Assembly (NCBI GenBank): GCA_041497995.1
Contig: JBGQHM010000395.1
Location: forward strand, 1 to 6,329
Source of the DNA: DATKMS01 sp041497995
GTDB taxonomy: Bacteria; Desulfobacterota; Binatia; HRBIN30
DNA length: 6,329 nt
Direction of reading: 5' to 3'
The position numbers and the translations under genes are program-made. The notes below the pieces were generated by a model. It ran no database searches. It saw nothing but the letters and a program-made list of their open reading frames with translations, and was not told where the DNA came from. Below are positions 1 through 5,685 of this stretch, piece after piece. Each line of letters begins with the position of its first letter. Position 1 is the first letter of the stretch.

Positions 1-252
1 CGGGGCCAGTTCCGGGTCCTTCTTTTCGGGCAAGAACTGTCGTTCGAGCGTTTCCGCCCAATGCTGCCAGCTATCCATCTCCCACAGGTTGACGACGCGC
101 GGCCAGCGGTTCGTGCTGCCGATCACCTTCCAAGTCCCCACCAGTCGGGAGATCGCTTTGTCTTGAGAGTGCCTGGCACGCTCGCCGACGGTGTCCAGAT
201 ACGCCTCCTGGCCGGTGCCGACGATGTCGATGATCTCGTGCAGATACAGCAT
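1..252 (-). CDS. NIPSNAP-like dimeric alpha/beta-barrel protein, N-terminal part
   Basis: The minus strand from the ATG at 252 is open for 84 codons to the window edge, so the C-terminus is missing. The product starts MLYLHEIIDIVGTGQEAYLD and continues with a WKVIGSTNRWPRVVNLWEM stretch. A beta-strand opening with a Leu-His-Glu motif, a helix, then a Trp-rich strand reading 'vvnlWem' and a 'W..Wa..le' helix resemble small NIPSNAP-type alpha/beta-barrel proteins of about 100 residues. The start is supported by GAGGA at 259-263, six bases upstream. The gene is transcribed away from the regulator at 484 and has its own likely promoter at 432-458. No catalytic residues can be named and the substrate is unknown. 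The family call rests on pattern memory and could be another member of the dimeric alpha/beta-barrel superfamily. Confidence 0.7.
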   Translation of the reverse strand, partial: MLYLHEIIDIVGTGQEAYLDTVGERARHSQDKAISRLVGTWKVIGSTNRWPRVVNLWEMDSWQHWAETLERQFLPEKKDPELAP

Positions 253-354
253 GGCGTGTCCTCAGCGACAGATCGCTGGCTCATAGCAGCAGCGCAGCGA
301 GAGGGTCAACGCGTGTGTGATGCAGGGGCGGTGTTCGGAGATCAATGGCGGCTG

Positions 355-401
355 GAACGGCGCATCCGGGGGTTTCGGGGGGATGGCCGGATGCGCCGTT
401 C
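355..401. repeat. Perfect 15-bp inverted repeat (hairpin)
   Basis: The arm at 355-369 (GAACGGCGCATCCGG) is the exact reverse complement of 387-401, with a 17-base G-rich loop at 370-386 (plus strand). GGCTGG at 350-355 and CCAGCC at 411-416 could add a second, bulged stem. No T-run follows on either strand, so it does not look like an intrinsic terminator. Counting from the predicted minus-strand promoter, it would lie in the 5' leader of the gene at 252. It could be an RNA regulatory structure, a REP-like repeat or a protein-binding site. Confidence 0.75.
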
Positions 402-431
402 GTTACTCAGCCAGCCATGACGAGATCTCTA

Positions 432-458
432 AGTATACAAATTTTGTTTGCGTGTCAA
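432..458 (-). promoter_or_regulatory. Sigma-70-like promoter for the minus-strand gene
   Basis: On the minus strand, TTGACA (453-458) matches the -35 consensus fully. It is followed after 15 bases by TATACT (432-437), which matches five of six -10 bases. The spacer is shorter than the usual 17, so strength may be reduced. Transcription would start near 425 and leave a leader of about 170 bases before the ATG at 252. The surrounding stretch is the most AT-rich part of the intergenic region. Confidence 0.5.
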
Positions 459-472
459 CCAAAATATTGATA
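437..472. promoter_or_regulatory. Operator-like dyads in the divergent intergenic region
   Basis: Two dyads lie between the divergent genes. ACAAA-T-TTTGT (437-447) sits between the -35 and -10 of the minus promoter. TGTCAA-N8-TTGATA (453-458 and 467-472) is a five-of-six inverted pair overlapping that -35 box. A regulator encoded 12 bases further on makes autoregulation plausible, but this is inference. I see no convincing plus-strand -35/-10 pair for the regulator itself. Confidence 0.3.
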
Positions 473-483
473 GTGTCCGCGCC

Positions 484-1296
484 ATGCCGAAAGGGACCAC
501 GCCGGCGCGCAACGGGATCAAGGATATTTTCTACGAAACCCGCGTGTTGACGGGGCGCGACTACACCCTGCGGCGTTTCGCTACCGAGGTGCTCGCAGGC
601 AGCGTCGAGCCCATGATGCTCGGGTGCATTGAGAAGGGGACGCGCTTTCCGAGTGAGGCCCTGGTGCGACGTTTAGCGGCCATCCGCAAACAGGATCCGC
701 ACGAGCTGTTGGTGGTGCTGTGGCGGGATCGCATCCTCTACGCGTTCGGCAAAGAGCTGCGACGCGTGCTGCGCGCGCCGCGCGGCGCCGAAGGAATCGA
801 GGATGCGGACCTCGCGGTGCTGGTCAGTCAGGCGATTGCTGCCCTCCCCGATGAGGGCGCGTGGATGCCGTTGGCGGAATGGCGCCAGCGGTTTCAATCG
901 ATCCGCCACCGCCGGGGCAAAGCGGTGAAAGTCGCAGACACCGTGGTAGGGCAGGTGGAGCAGGCACTCAAGCAGCGCGACTTGATCGAAATCCGCGCCG
1001 GCAGGGTGCGCCGCCGCGGCTACCACTTCATCGCGCAGAGCACCGAGGAGCGCCAGTCCCTCGCGCTCGAGTTCTGTGCGCTCTTCACCAAGGGGCTGCT
1101 CGACAAGCTGGCGTTGTCGGAGGCCGAGACCGGAACCTATTTGCGAAATCACTATCTGCACATCGACACCGAACGGCTCGCCGAGTTTCAGCAGCGCTTG
1201 GACGCTGCACTCACCACGTTGGCAGACGAGTTCGCCACTGATGCATCCAGCCGGAGCCGCTTTCTCAACGTGTTGGTAACGGCCACTCCATTCTAG
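484..1296 (+). CDS. TIGR02147/DUF4423-like helix-turn-helix transcriptional regulator
   Basis: This 270-residue protein begins MPKGTTPARNGIKDIFYETR. Residues about 27-65 form a helix-turn-helix-like segment (YTLRRFATEVLAG followed by IEKGTRFPSEALVRRLAAIR). Residues about 105-180 look like a winged-helix module ending in a basic RAGRVRRRGYHFI strand. Residues 190-270 are helical and finish in FLNVLVTATPF, like the 'q.f.l' end of TIGR02147-type regulators. The length also fits that family. There is no signal peptide, so it should act as a cytoplasmic DNA-binding protein. The frame also allows a TTG start at 448, but that would place coding sequence over the AT-rich promoter/operator region, so ATG 484 is preferred. 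No clear Shine-Dalgarno site precedes either start. It ends 10 bases before the lipoprotein gene and probably controls it. The family call is moderate; the regulator role is fairly secure. Confidence 0.8.
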   Translation: MPKGTTPARNGIKDIFYETRVLTGRDYTLRRFATEVLAGSVEPMMLGCIEKGTRFPSEALVRRLAAIRKQDPHELLVVLWRDRILYAFGKELRRVLRAPRGAEGIEDADLAVLVSQAIAALPDEGAWMPLAEWRQRFQSIRHRRGKAVKVADTVVGQVEQALKQRDLIEIRAGRVRRRGYHFIAQSTEERQSLALEFCALFTKGLLDKLALSEAETGTYLRNHYLHIDTERLAEFQQRLDAALTTLADEFATDASSRSRFLNVLVTATPF

Positions 1297-1306
1297 AGAG
1301 GGACGC

Positions 1307-4033
1307 ATGCGCGCACCGCGAGATTTCTGGTTGGGGATGCTCTTGGTTGCCGCGACGCTCAGCGCCTGCGCTGGCGGCCGGGGCTCCAGTGGGTTCGACA
1401 TCAGCGAGAACGCCGCGATCGGCCGCGTCATCGACACGCAGCAATGCGTTGATCACCTAGGTCTCACCATTTGTCCTGCGGACAGCGCGCAGACACCCAG
1501 CATCACCGCATCGCCAACGCCGACACCGTCGGTCACGCCGTACACGCCGACGTCCTTGACTCCCACGCCTACGATGTCGGTGTCGCCCACCGCGACGCCC
1601 ACGCCGACACGCACGCCGAACCTGCCGCCGCGTGTGGACACGGGGTTGAATGATCAGACAGTCATACCGTGTGTGCAGACGGTGCCCGACGGACCGTGCA
1701 GCGTGCTTCTGCGCTTCTCCACGGAGGGCTTTCCGCCGAGCGCAACCTTCCGCGTCGCGACGCGCGCGATCGACCCTACGGGGCTGTGGCTGCTCGCGTC
1801 TGCGCCCCTTCCGAATAACGCCGCTGCTGGTGCCACGTTCACGGCCACGGTGGTACTTGCAGGCCCTGAACCACCGGCGCACGTACAATTTGCAGTACTG
1901 GCTTTTCTCGACCCGCCGCCGTCACTGCCGGACGAATTCCAAGAACTCGGTGACACCAACGCGGCGTATGCCTTCGTGACGCCGACACTGTTGGTTGACG
2001 TCGACCACCAGTTTCCGCTGCCAACTCCGACGGACACGCCGGTCGCCGAGGGTGGTCCACAGATCACCTACTTCGGCGTGGCACGTGCCGACGATCTCGC
2101 GCTGGATCCGTCGGCGTTCGATCGCGACGGGCGACCGATCTATGTGCGCCCGACTGGGCAGGGAATGTTTCTGGTGATCGAAGCACACCCCGGGACGGCC
2201 GGCGCCTCCATCGGTCCGAATGGCTACGACCCCGCCGGCGGGCTGCCGGACGTGCAATTCCTAGTGTCGCGCCCGCTGGGTGATGGCAGCCCGGCGGTGT
2301 GCAGCGGCGGTGTGCCCGCGACCGATCCGTTGCGTTTCACCGACTCACTGGATGTCGTGAACGCGATCAACGACCTGGGCTGCCGCATCAACGATGGCGC
2401 TGGGAATCCGCTCGCGCGCACTGCGCCGAGCCAGGCGTGCACGCGCTCCGACGCGCCTGGGGGCTTCGGCTACGGCTTCGTTGATGTGACCACTACCATT
2501 CAATACTGCCTGCCGGTCGCGCGGATGTGGTCATTCCCGATGGGAGACACGATCGTGGCGGCGCGCATGCGAGACAGCGAGGGCCGCATCGGTCTGACGC
2601 AGCAAATCGTGGTGCGGGTGGGGCCGGCGTTCCCCAGCCCGACGCTGACGCCACCGTCCATTACGACACCGACGGCCTCGCCGACGAGTGGCTCGACGCC
2701 GGAACCGACGGTAACTGCGGTGCCCGGGAGTGGTCCGGAGATAACCTACATCGGCATTGCACGCTCTGACTATGTGCCTGTGACGCCCACGGAGCTCGAT
2801 TCAACTGGACGGCCGATCCTCGATCGGATCGATGGTTCCGGCTTGGTCCTCGTGGTGGAGGGACGGCCCGGCAGCGAAGCGCTTCCTGTCGGTGCCAAGG
2901 CATTCAATCCGCAGGGCGGCGCGCCCGATCTGCAGCTCCTCGTGTCGCGTCCACTCGGCGATGGCAGCGCTGCGGTCTGCGACAAGACACGACCGAACAT
3001 CGGCGGCGTGCCAGCAACCGATCCGTTGGTCTTCTCCGACGCGTCTGCCGTGGTGGATGCCATGAACGATCTTGGGTGCCGCGTGAGCAACGGCGCAGGC
3101 GAGCCAGTGGGTGTGCAAGCGTCGAGTGACGCGTGCACGCTGCCACATGAACCCAGCGGCGAGTTCGGCTTTGTGGATACGCGGAGCACGATTCAGTTCT
3201 GCTTGCCGGTTGCCGCGGCATGGCCATTCCCTGAGGGTGAGACGATCGTCGTTGCCAGGTTGCGTGATGCCGGAGGCGTGCTGGGTCCCCCGCAAGAGAT
3301 CGTGGTGCGTATCGGTGCGCTCACCCCGACACCCACTGGCCCAACAGCGACTCATCCGGCGACGACGCCAACGCCGACAGCATTCCCTACGCGCACGCCG
3401 ACATCAACCGGGACACCGCTTGTGCCGAGCGCCGGTCCGCAGATCACGTATTTCGGTGTGGCACGACCCGACGACTCGCCGATGCCGTCGACCGGCGTCG
3501 ACGCGGAAGGCAGACCGATCTACGTCCGCGGTACCGGGCAGGGGATGTTCCTGGTGATCGAGGCACGTCCGGGAATCGCAGGCGACCCGATCGGTGCCCA
3601 GGCGTTCGATCCAGCGGGTGGGTTCCCCGATCTCCAACTCCTGGTTTCCCGCCCACTGGGAGATGGTAGCACGCTCATCTGTGATGATACGCCGCCGAAT
3701 ATCGGCGGGGTGCCCGCAACCGATCCGCCCGAATTCTCCGACGCGCCGCGCGTCGTCGCTGCGATCAACGATCTCGGTTGCCGCGTCAATGACGGCGCCG
3801 GCGAACCCGTCGCCCGTACGGCGTCGTCTTTTGCGTGCACGCGCACCGACGCACCCGGCAGCTTCGGCTACGCCTTCGTCGACCCCAACAGCACGATTCA
3901 ATACTGCCTGCCCATCGCGCAGCCGTGGGGTTTCCCGTTGGGCGATACAGTCGTCGCGGCCCGCGTGCGCGATACGGGCGGCGCCATCGGCTTGCCGGGA
4001 GAGATAGTCGTCCGCGTGACCGGGCTTCCCTAA
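1307..4033 (+). CDS. Large surface lipoprotein with three tandem four-cysteine repeat domains
   Basis: This 908-residue protein has a lipoprotein signal peptide: charged start, hydrophobic core, and lipobox LSAC with Cys21 as the predicted lipidated residue. After residues 22-60 (with Cys47 and Cys56) comes a Thr/Pro linker (62-108). Residues 111-235 form a separate, probably beta-rich domain with Cys122 and Cys131. Three homologous domains follow at 250-439, 476-670 and 710-904, joined by Thr/Pro linkers. Each domain carries GPxITYxGxAR, GRPI, SRPLGDGS, NDLGCR, IQ[YF]CLP and a closing IVVR strand, plus four conserved cysteines. The closing strand resembles Ig-like or beta-sandwich domains. 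I do not recognise the domain as a named family. The start has a good Shine-Dalgarno run (GAGAGGGA, 1296-1303). The short gap from the regulator gene suggests an operon. Location at the cell surface or periplasm is inferred, and the function is unknown. Confidence 0.85.
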   Translation: MRAPRDFWLGMLLVAATLSACAGGRGSSGFDISENAAIGRVIDTQQCVDHLGLTICPADSAQTPSITASPTPTPSVTPYTPTSLTPTPTMSVSPTATPTPTRTPNLPPRVDTGLNDQTVIPCVQTVPDGPCSVLLRFSTEGFPPSATFRVATRAIDPTGLWLLASAPLPNNAAAGATFTATVVLAGPEPPAHVQFAVLAFLDPPPSLPDEFQELGDTNAAYAFVTPTLLVDVDHQFPLPTPTDTPVAEGGPQITYFGVARADDLALDPSAFDRDGRPIYVRPTGQGMFLVIEAHPGTAGASIGPNGYDPAGGLPDVQFLVSRPLGDGSPAVCSGGVPATDPLRFTDSLDVVNAINDLGCRINDGAGNPLARTAPSQACTRSDAPGGFGYGFVDVTTTIQYCLPVARMWSFPMGDTIVAARMRDSEGRIGLTQQIVVRVGPAFPSPTLTPPSITTPTASPTSGSTPEPTVTAVPGSGPEITYIGIARSDYVPVTPTELDSTGRPILDRIDGSGLVLVVEGRPGSEALPVGAKAFNPQGGAPDLQLLVSRPLGDGSAAVCDKTRPNIGGVPATDPLVFSDASAVVDAMNDLGCRVSNGAGEPVGVQASSDACTLPHEPSGEFGFVDTRSTIQFCLPVAAAWPFPEGETIVVARLRDAGGVLGPPQEIVVRIGALTPTPTGPTATHPATTPTPTAFPTRTPTSTGTPLVPSAGPQITYFGVARPDDSPMPSTGVDAEGRPIYVRGTGQGMFLVIEARPGIAGDPIGAQAFDPAGGFPDLQLLVSRPLGDGSTLICDDTPPNIGGVPATDPPEFSDAPRVVAAINDLGCRVNDGAGEPVARTASSFACTRTDAPGSFGYAFVDPNSTIQYCLPIAQPWGFPLGDTVVAARVRDTGGAIGLPGEIVVRVTGLP
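1490..1630 (+). repeat. Thr/Pro-rich low-complexity linker of the lipoprotein
   Basis: Codons for residues 62-108 of the lipoprotein encode a run dominated by Thr, Pro and Ser (for example TPTPSVTPYTPTSLTPTPT). It is probably an extended, possibly glycosylated spacer between the lipid anchor and the first globular domain. Shorter linkers of the same kind lie at 2624-2731 and 3317-3433, between the repeat domains. Confidence 0.8.
2054..2623 (+). repeat. Four-cysteine domain, copy 1 (lipoprotein residues 250-439)
   Basis: It begins GPQITYFGVAR and ends QQIVVRVG. The cysteines are 332, 359, 378 and 401. It lacks six residues found in copies 2 and 3 just after the first cysteine (copy 1 runs C-S-GGVPATDP). 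By hand alignment, about 131 of 189 positions are identical to copy 3, making these two the closest pair. Confidence 0.85.
2732..3316 (+). repeat. Four-cysteine domain, copy 2 (lipoprotein residues 476-670)
   Basis: It begins GPEITYIGIARSDY and ends QEIVVRIG. The cysteines are 558, 591, 610 and 632, at spacings matching the other copies. It differs from copies 1 and 3 around the second strand: GSGLVLVVEGRPG here, where they have GQGMFLVIEA.PG. It is the most divergent of the three copies in this protein. Confidence 0.85.
3434..4018 (+). repeat. Four-cysteine domain, copy 3 (lipoprotein residues 710-904)
   Basis: It begins GPQITYFGVARPDD and ends GEIVVRV, four residues before the C-terminus. 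The cysteines are 792, 825, 844 and 867. It shares the GRPIYVR, TGQGMFLVIEA and GGVPATDP blocks exactly with copy 1, but shares the C-x6-GGVP insertion with copy 2. Confidence 0.85.
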
Positions 4034-4049
4034 GGTTCAACCACGCTAC

Positions 4050-4054
4050 GAGGA
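4050..4054 (+). promoter_or_regulatory. Shine-Dalgarno site pointing to a CTG start at 4061
   Basis: GAGGA at 4050-4054 lies six bases before CTG 4061, which is in frame with the dockerin protein. It is too far (36 bases) to serve the ATG at 4091. That ATG has only CAGGG (4080-4084), also six bases upstream. The site therefore bears on which start is used. Confidence 0.4.
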
Positions 4055-4090
4055 CCGAACCTGTACACTATTGCCACATCAGGGCTGATC

Positions 4091-5383
4091 ATGGTCCTGG
4101 CGCTCGCACCCGTGCGAGGAGCGCTTGGGGCGATCGCCTACTCTGCCGTTTCTATCCAAGGTGGTGCTGCTGCGCTGATCCCGTTCGACGCCAATTGCGA
4201 CCAACAGGTCGATGCGGCGGATGTCGAGGCGGTTATTGAGATCGTTCTCGGCGCCCCGAACACCTGCGAGACGGCGGATGCCAATGGTGACGGACGCATC
4301 AGCGTCGCCGACGCCACGGCAATCGTCGTGGCGCTGCGCGCCGCAATCCCTCCAAGTCCAACCGAGACGCCGACGGACACTGCCACGCAAACCCCCACGC
4401 CGTCAGCGTTCGGGACGTCAACGCGGACCCCGTCCACGACGCGCACACCCACACGTACGCTCTCGCCAACGATCACACGGACCGCCACGCGGACGCCGAC
4501 GCCACGGCCCACCGGCACGAGCACTCCAACACCCAGCGTGACCCGAACTGCTTCCAAGACTCGTACGGCGACCCCTACCAAGACCCCGACGGTGACGCGA
4601 ACGGCAACGGTGACCAGGACGGTTACCCCGACGCGTACGTCGACCCGCACACCAACCATCACGCGCACGGCAACCTCGACGCGCACTCATACGTCGACCC
4701 GCACCGCTACCCGCACGCGGACACCTACTCCCACAGCAACCATCACCCCAACCGCCACCATCACGCGCACGCGGACACCCACGCTGCCTCCGGGTTCCGG
4801 ACCGGTCATCACGTTCTTTGGTTTGGCCACGGCGTTCAACGCGGAGCTCACACCGACCACGACCGACGATCTCGGCCGCCCGGTCTACCTGCGGGCCGCA
4901 GGTGCCTCCTTCTTCATCGTCGTTGAGGTCAAGCCCGGGACCGGTGGGCCTCCCGGTAGAACCGTCTACAACAGCGACCTGAGCAATCCGTTGGCACGAC
5001 CGGATATCCAAATTCTGTCGGACCGCGACCTCGGCAATGGCAGCGCCGCCGTCTGCGACAACGGGCCGCTGCCGAACTCGCCGCTGGGCGGTGTCCCGGG
5101 GTTCAACCCGCCGGACTTTGACCCGACATCGCAGGCCGTTGCCGACGCGCTCAATGACTTCGGGTGCCGGTTCGATATCCACCCGAGCGACAGTCCGTGC
5201 ACGAACAATGACGCGGGCAACCCGGCGTTCTTGGGTGAGGGTACGACGCTGCAGTACTGCACGGTCGCGGTGATCGGTGCCGAGATGCACTTCCCGCCGG
5301 GTGATACGGTGCTGACTGTACAGGTGCTCGATACTGGCGGCCATGCCGGTTTCCCGGCAACTCTGGTTGTACGCGTGCCGTGA
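4091..5383 (+). CDS. Secreted dockerin-like protein with Thr/Arg linker and a C-terminal four-cysteine domain
   Basis: From ATG 4091 the protein has 430 residues. Residues 1-16 are hydrophobic, followed by residues 33-83 with two dockerin-type calcium loops: D33-N35-D37-Q39-D41-D44 and D63-N65-D67-R69-S71-D74, each followed by a helix. Cys36 and Cys59 could pair. Residues 87-236 are a Thr/Pro/Arg-rich linker. Residues 237-430 are a fourth copy of the lipoprotein repeat domain, with Cys322, Cys359, Cys370 and Cys390. With ATG 4091 the signal sequence lacks a positive or polar n-region. The in-frame CTG at 4061, ten codons upstream, gives a longer hydrophobic segment (YTIATSGLIMVLALAPVRG) and has its own GAGGA site. 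The gene follows the lipoprotein by 57 bases (27 from the CTG) and is probably in its operon. Dockerins of known type bind cohesins; no cohesin is seen here. Export is inferred. Confidence 0.85.
   Translation: MVLALAPVRGALGAIAYSAVSIQGGAAALIPFDANCDQQVDAADVEAVIEIVLGAPNTCETADANGDGRISVADATAIVVALRAAIPPSPTETPTDTATQTPTPSAFGTSTRTPSTTRTPTRTLSPTITRTATRTPTPRPTGTSTPTPSVTRTASKTRTATPTKTPTVTRTATVTRTVTPTRTSTRTPTITRTATSTRTHTSTRTATRTRTPTPTATITPTATITRTRTPTLPPGSGPVITFFGLATAFNAELTPTTTDDLGRPVYLRAAGASFFIVVEVKPGTGGPPGRTVYNSDLSNPLARPDIQILSDRDLGNGSAAVCDNGPLPNSPLGGVPGFNPPDFDPTSQAVADALNDFGCRFDIHPSDSPCTNNDAGNPAFLGEGTTLQYCTVAVIGAEMHFPPGDTVLTVQVLDTGGHAGFPATLVVRVP
4349..4798 (+). repeat. 150-residue Thr/Arg/Pro low-complexity linker with internal direct repeats
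   Basis: Codons for residues 87-236 of the dockerin protein encode Thr at about every second position, alternating with Arg, Pro, Ser and Ala (such as TRTATSTRTHTSTRTATRT). Exact DNA repeats occur inside it: TACGTCGACCCGCAC at 4636-4650 and 4690-4704, and ACCATCACGCGCAC at 4655-4668 and 4757-4770. It is likely an extended, basic spacer that grew by local duplication. Confidence 0.8.
4799..5380 (+). repeat. Four-cysteine domain, copy 4 (C-terminus of the dockerin protein)
   Basis: It begins GPVITFFGLATAF and ends with VVRVP at the C-terminus (194 residues). It keeps GRPVYLR, VVEVKPGTGG, the DLGNGSAAVC block, LNDFGCRF, LQYC, FPPGDT and the final VLDTGGHAGFPATLVVRV strand, and all four cysteines. 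The spacing between cysteines 2 and 3 is shorter (10 intervening residues against 18 in the lipoprotein copies). It is more diverged than copies 1-3. Confidence 0.8.
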
Positions 5384-5408
5384 CGGAGAGGCGAACGCTC
5401 TCAGGTCA
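5381..5408. terminator. Weak hairpin between convergent genes
   Basis: TGAC (5381-5384) pairs with GTCA (5405-5408), and GAGAG (5386-5390) pairs with CTCTC (5398-5402), around a seven-base loop. The stop codon of the dockerin gene and the second, downstream stop of the antitoxin-like frame both fall inside it. There is no T-run on either strand, so an intrinsic terminator is not established. It could be a bidirectional processing or pausing site, or chance. Confidence 0.25.
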
Positions 5409-5439
5409 CCGACCGGATGAGATCGATGTCGCGGCGAAT

Positions 5440-5601
5440 TCAGTCGTTCACGATCCGCCCGACCTCGGTGCCTCTGTCCTCCGCCACCTTGCGCAGGAAG
5501 GTGGCGACCTCAGGATCGAGGTAGACCGGAATGCGCAGCGCGACGTCCTTGCGGTAGAACTTCCCGCGAACGCCTTTGGAGAAATCGTACTCCTTCTTCA
5601 T
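5440..5601 (-). CDS. Antitoxin-like ribbon-helix-helix protein, truncated by an in-frame TGA
   Basis: The minus-strand ATG at 5601 opens a 53-residue frame starting MKKEYDFSKGVRGKFYRKD. The 'YDFSKG.RGKFY' opening followed by RIPVYLDPEVATFLRKVAEDRG is typical of CopG/ribbon-helix-helix-type antitoxins that partner BrnT- or DUF4258-like toxins. These repress their own operon and neutralise the toxin. An AAGG site lies at 5609-5612, seven bases upstream. The frame stops at TGA 5440-5442 right after IVND, but the next codons read IRRDIDLIRSVT before a second TGA at 5401-5403. That is just how such proteins normally end, and TGG (Trp) in place of TGA would give 66 residues. So the gene is probably a recent nonsense-mutated pseudogene, or makes a slightly shortened protein. 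No toxin gene is visible. The insertion sequence begins about 20 bases upstream, where a toxin gene would often lie. It is convergent with the dockerin gene. Confidence 0.7.
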   Translation of the reverse strand: MKKEYDFSKGVRGKFYRKDVALRIPVYLDPEVATFLRKVAEDRGTEVGRIVND

Positions 5602-5611
5602 TGGTTCGCCT

Positions 5612-5649
5612 TGCCGTACTGGGCTGATTCCTTCGGCGAGTATCCGGCA
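5612..5649. repeat. Imperfect inverted repeat upstream of the antitoxin-like gene
   Basis: TGCCG-TACT (5612-5620) can pair with AGTA-TC-CGGCA (5639-5649), leaving a two-base bulge and an 18-base loop. It touches the AAGG ribosome-binding site of the antitoxin-like gene at one end and spans the likely left end of the insertion sequence. Its role is unknown and it may be chance. Confidence 0.3.
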
Positions 5650-5650
5650 C

Positions 5651-5679
5651 TTGACGGATGAATCTGGCCGTGCTATCTT
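5651..5679 (+). promoter_or_regulatory. Strong-looking promoter of the transposase
   Basis: TTGACG (5651-5656, five of six) and TATCTT (5674-5679, four of six) are separated by exactly 17 bases. TGC directly precedes the -10 box, giving an extended -10 motif. Transcription would begin at about 5686, at the transposase ATG itself, so the mRNA may be leaderless. This fits the absence of a Shine-Dalgarno sequence. Confidence 0.6.
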
Positions 5680-5685
5680 CTCTCC

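Noticed and set aside
61..420. Plus-strand open frame of 119 codons
   Set aside because: It overlaps the minus-strand NIPSNAP-like gene, which has a good Shine-Dalgarno site and family-like sequence, and it runs through the hairpin at 355-401.
448..483. TTG start at 448 for the regulator
   Set aside because: It would add 12 residues coded by the AT-rich promoter/operator region, has no Shine-Dalgarno site, and the ATG at 484 gives the usual family length.
673..1437. Long minus-strand open frame (254 codons) opposite the regulator gene
   Set aside because: It is antisense to a convincing regulator, its translation shows no recognisable domain, and in GC-rich DNA such shadow frames are common.
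4360..4798. CRISPR- or minisatellite-like array in the Thr/Arg linker
   Set aside because: The repeats are irregular, in frame and explained by low-complexity Thr/Arg/Pro codons; there are no constant repeats with unique spacers.
4418..5344. Long minus-strand open frame (308 codons) opposite the dockerin gene
   Set aside because: It is Arg/Gly-rich low-complexity translation of the antisense of the Thr/Pro linker and repeat domain, with no family features.
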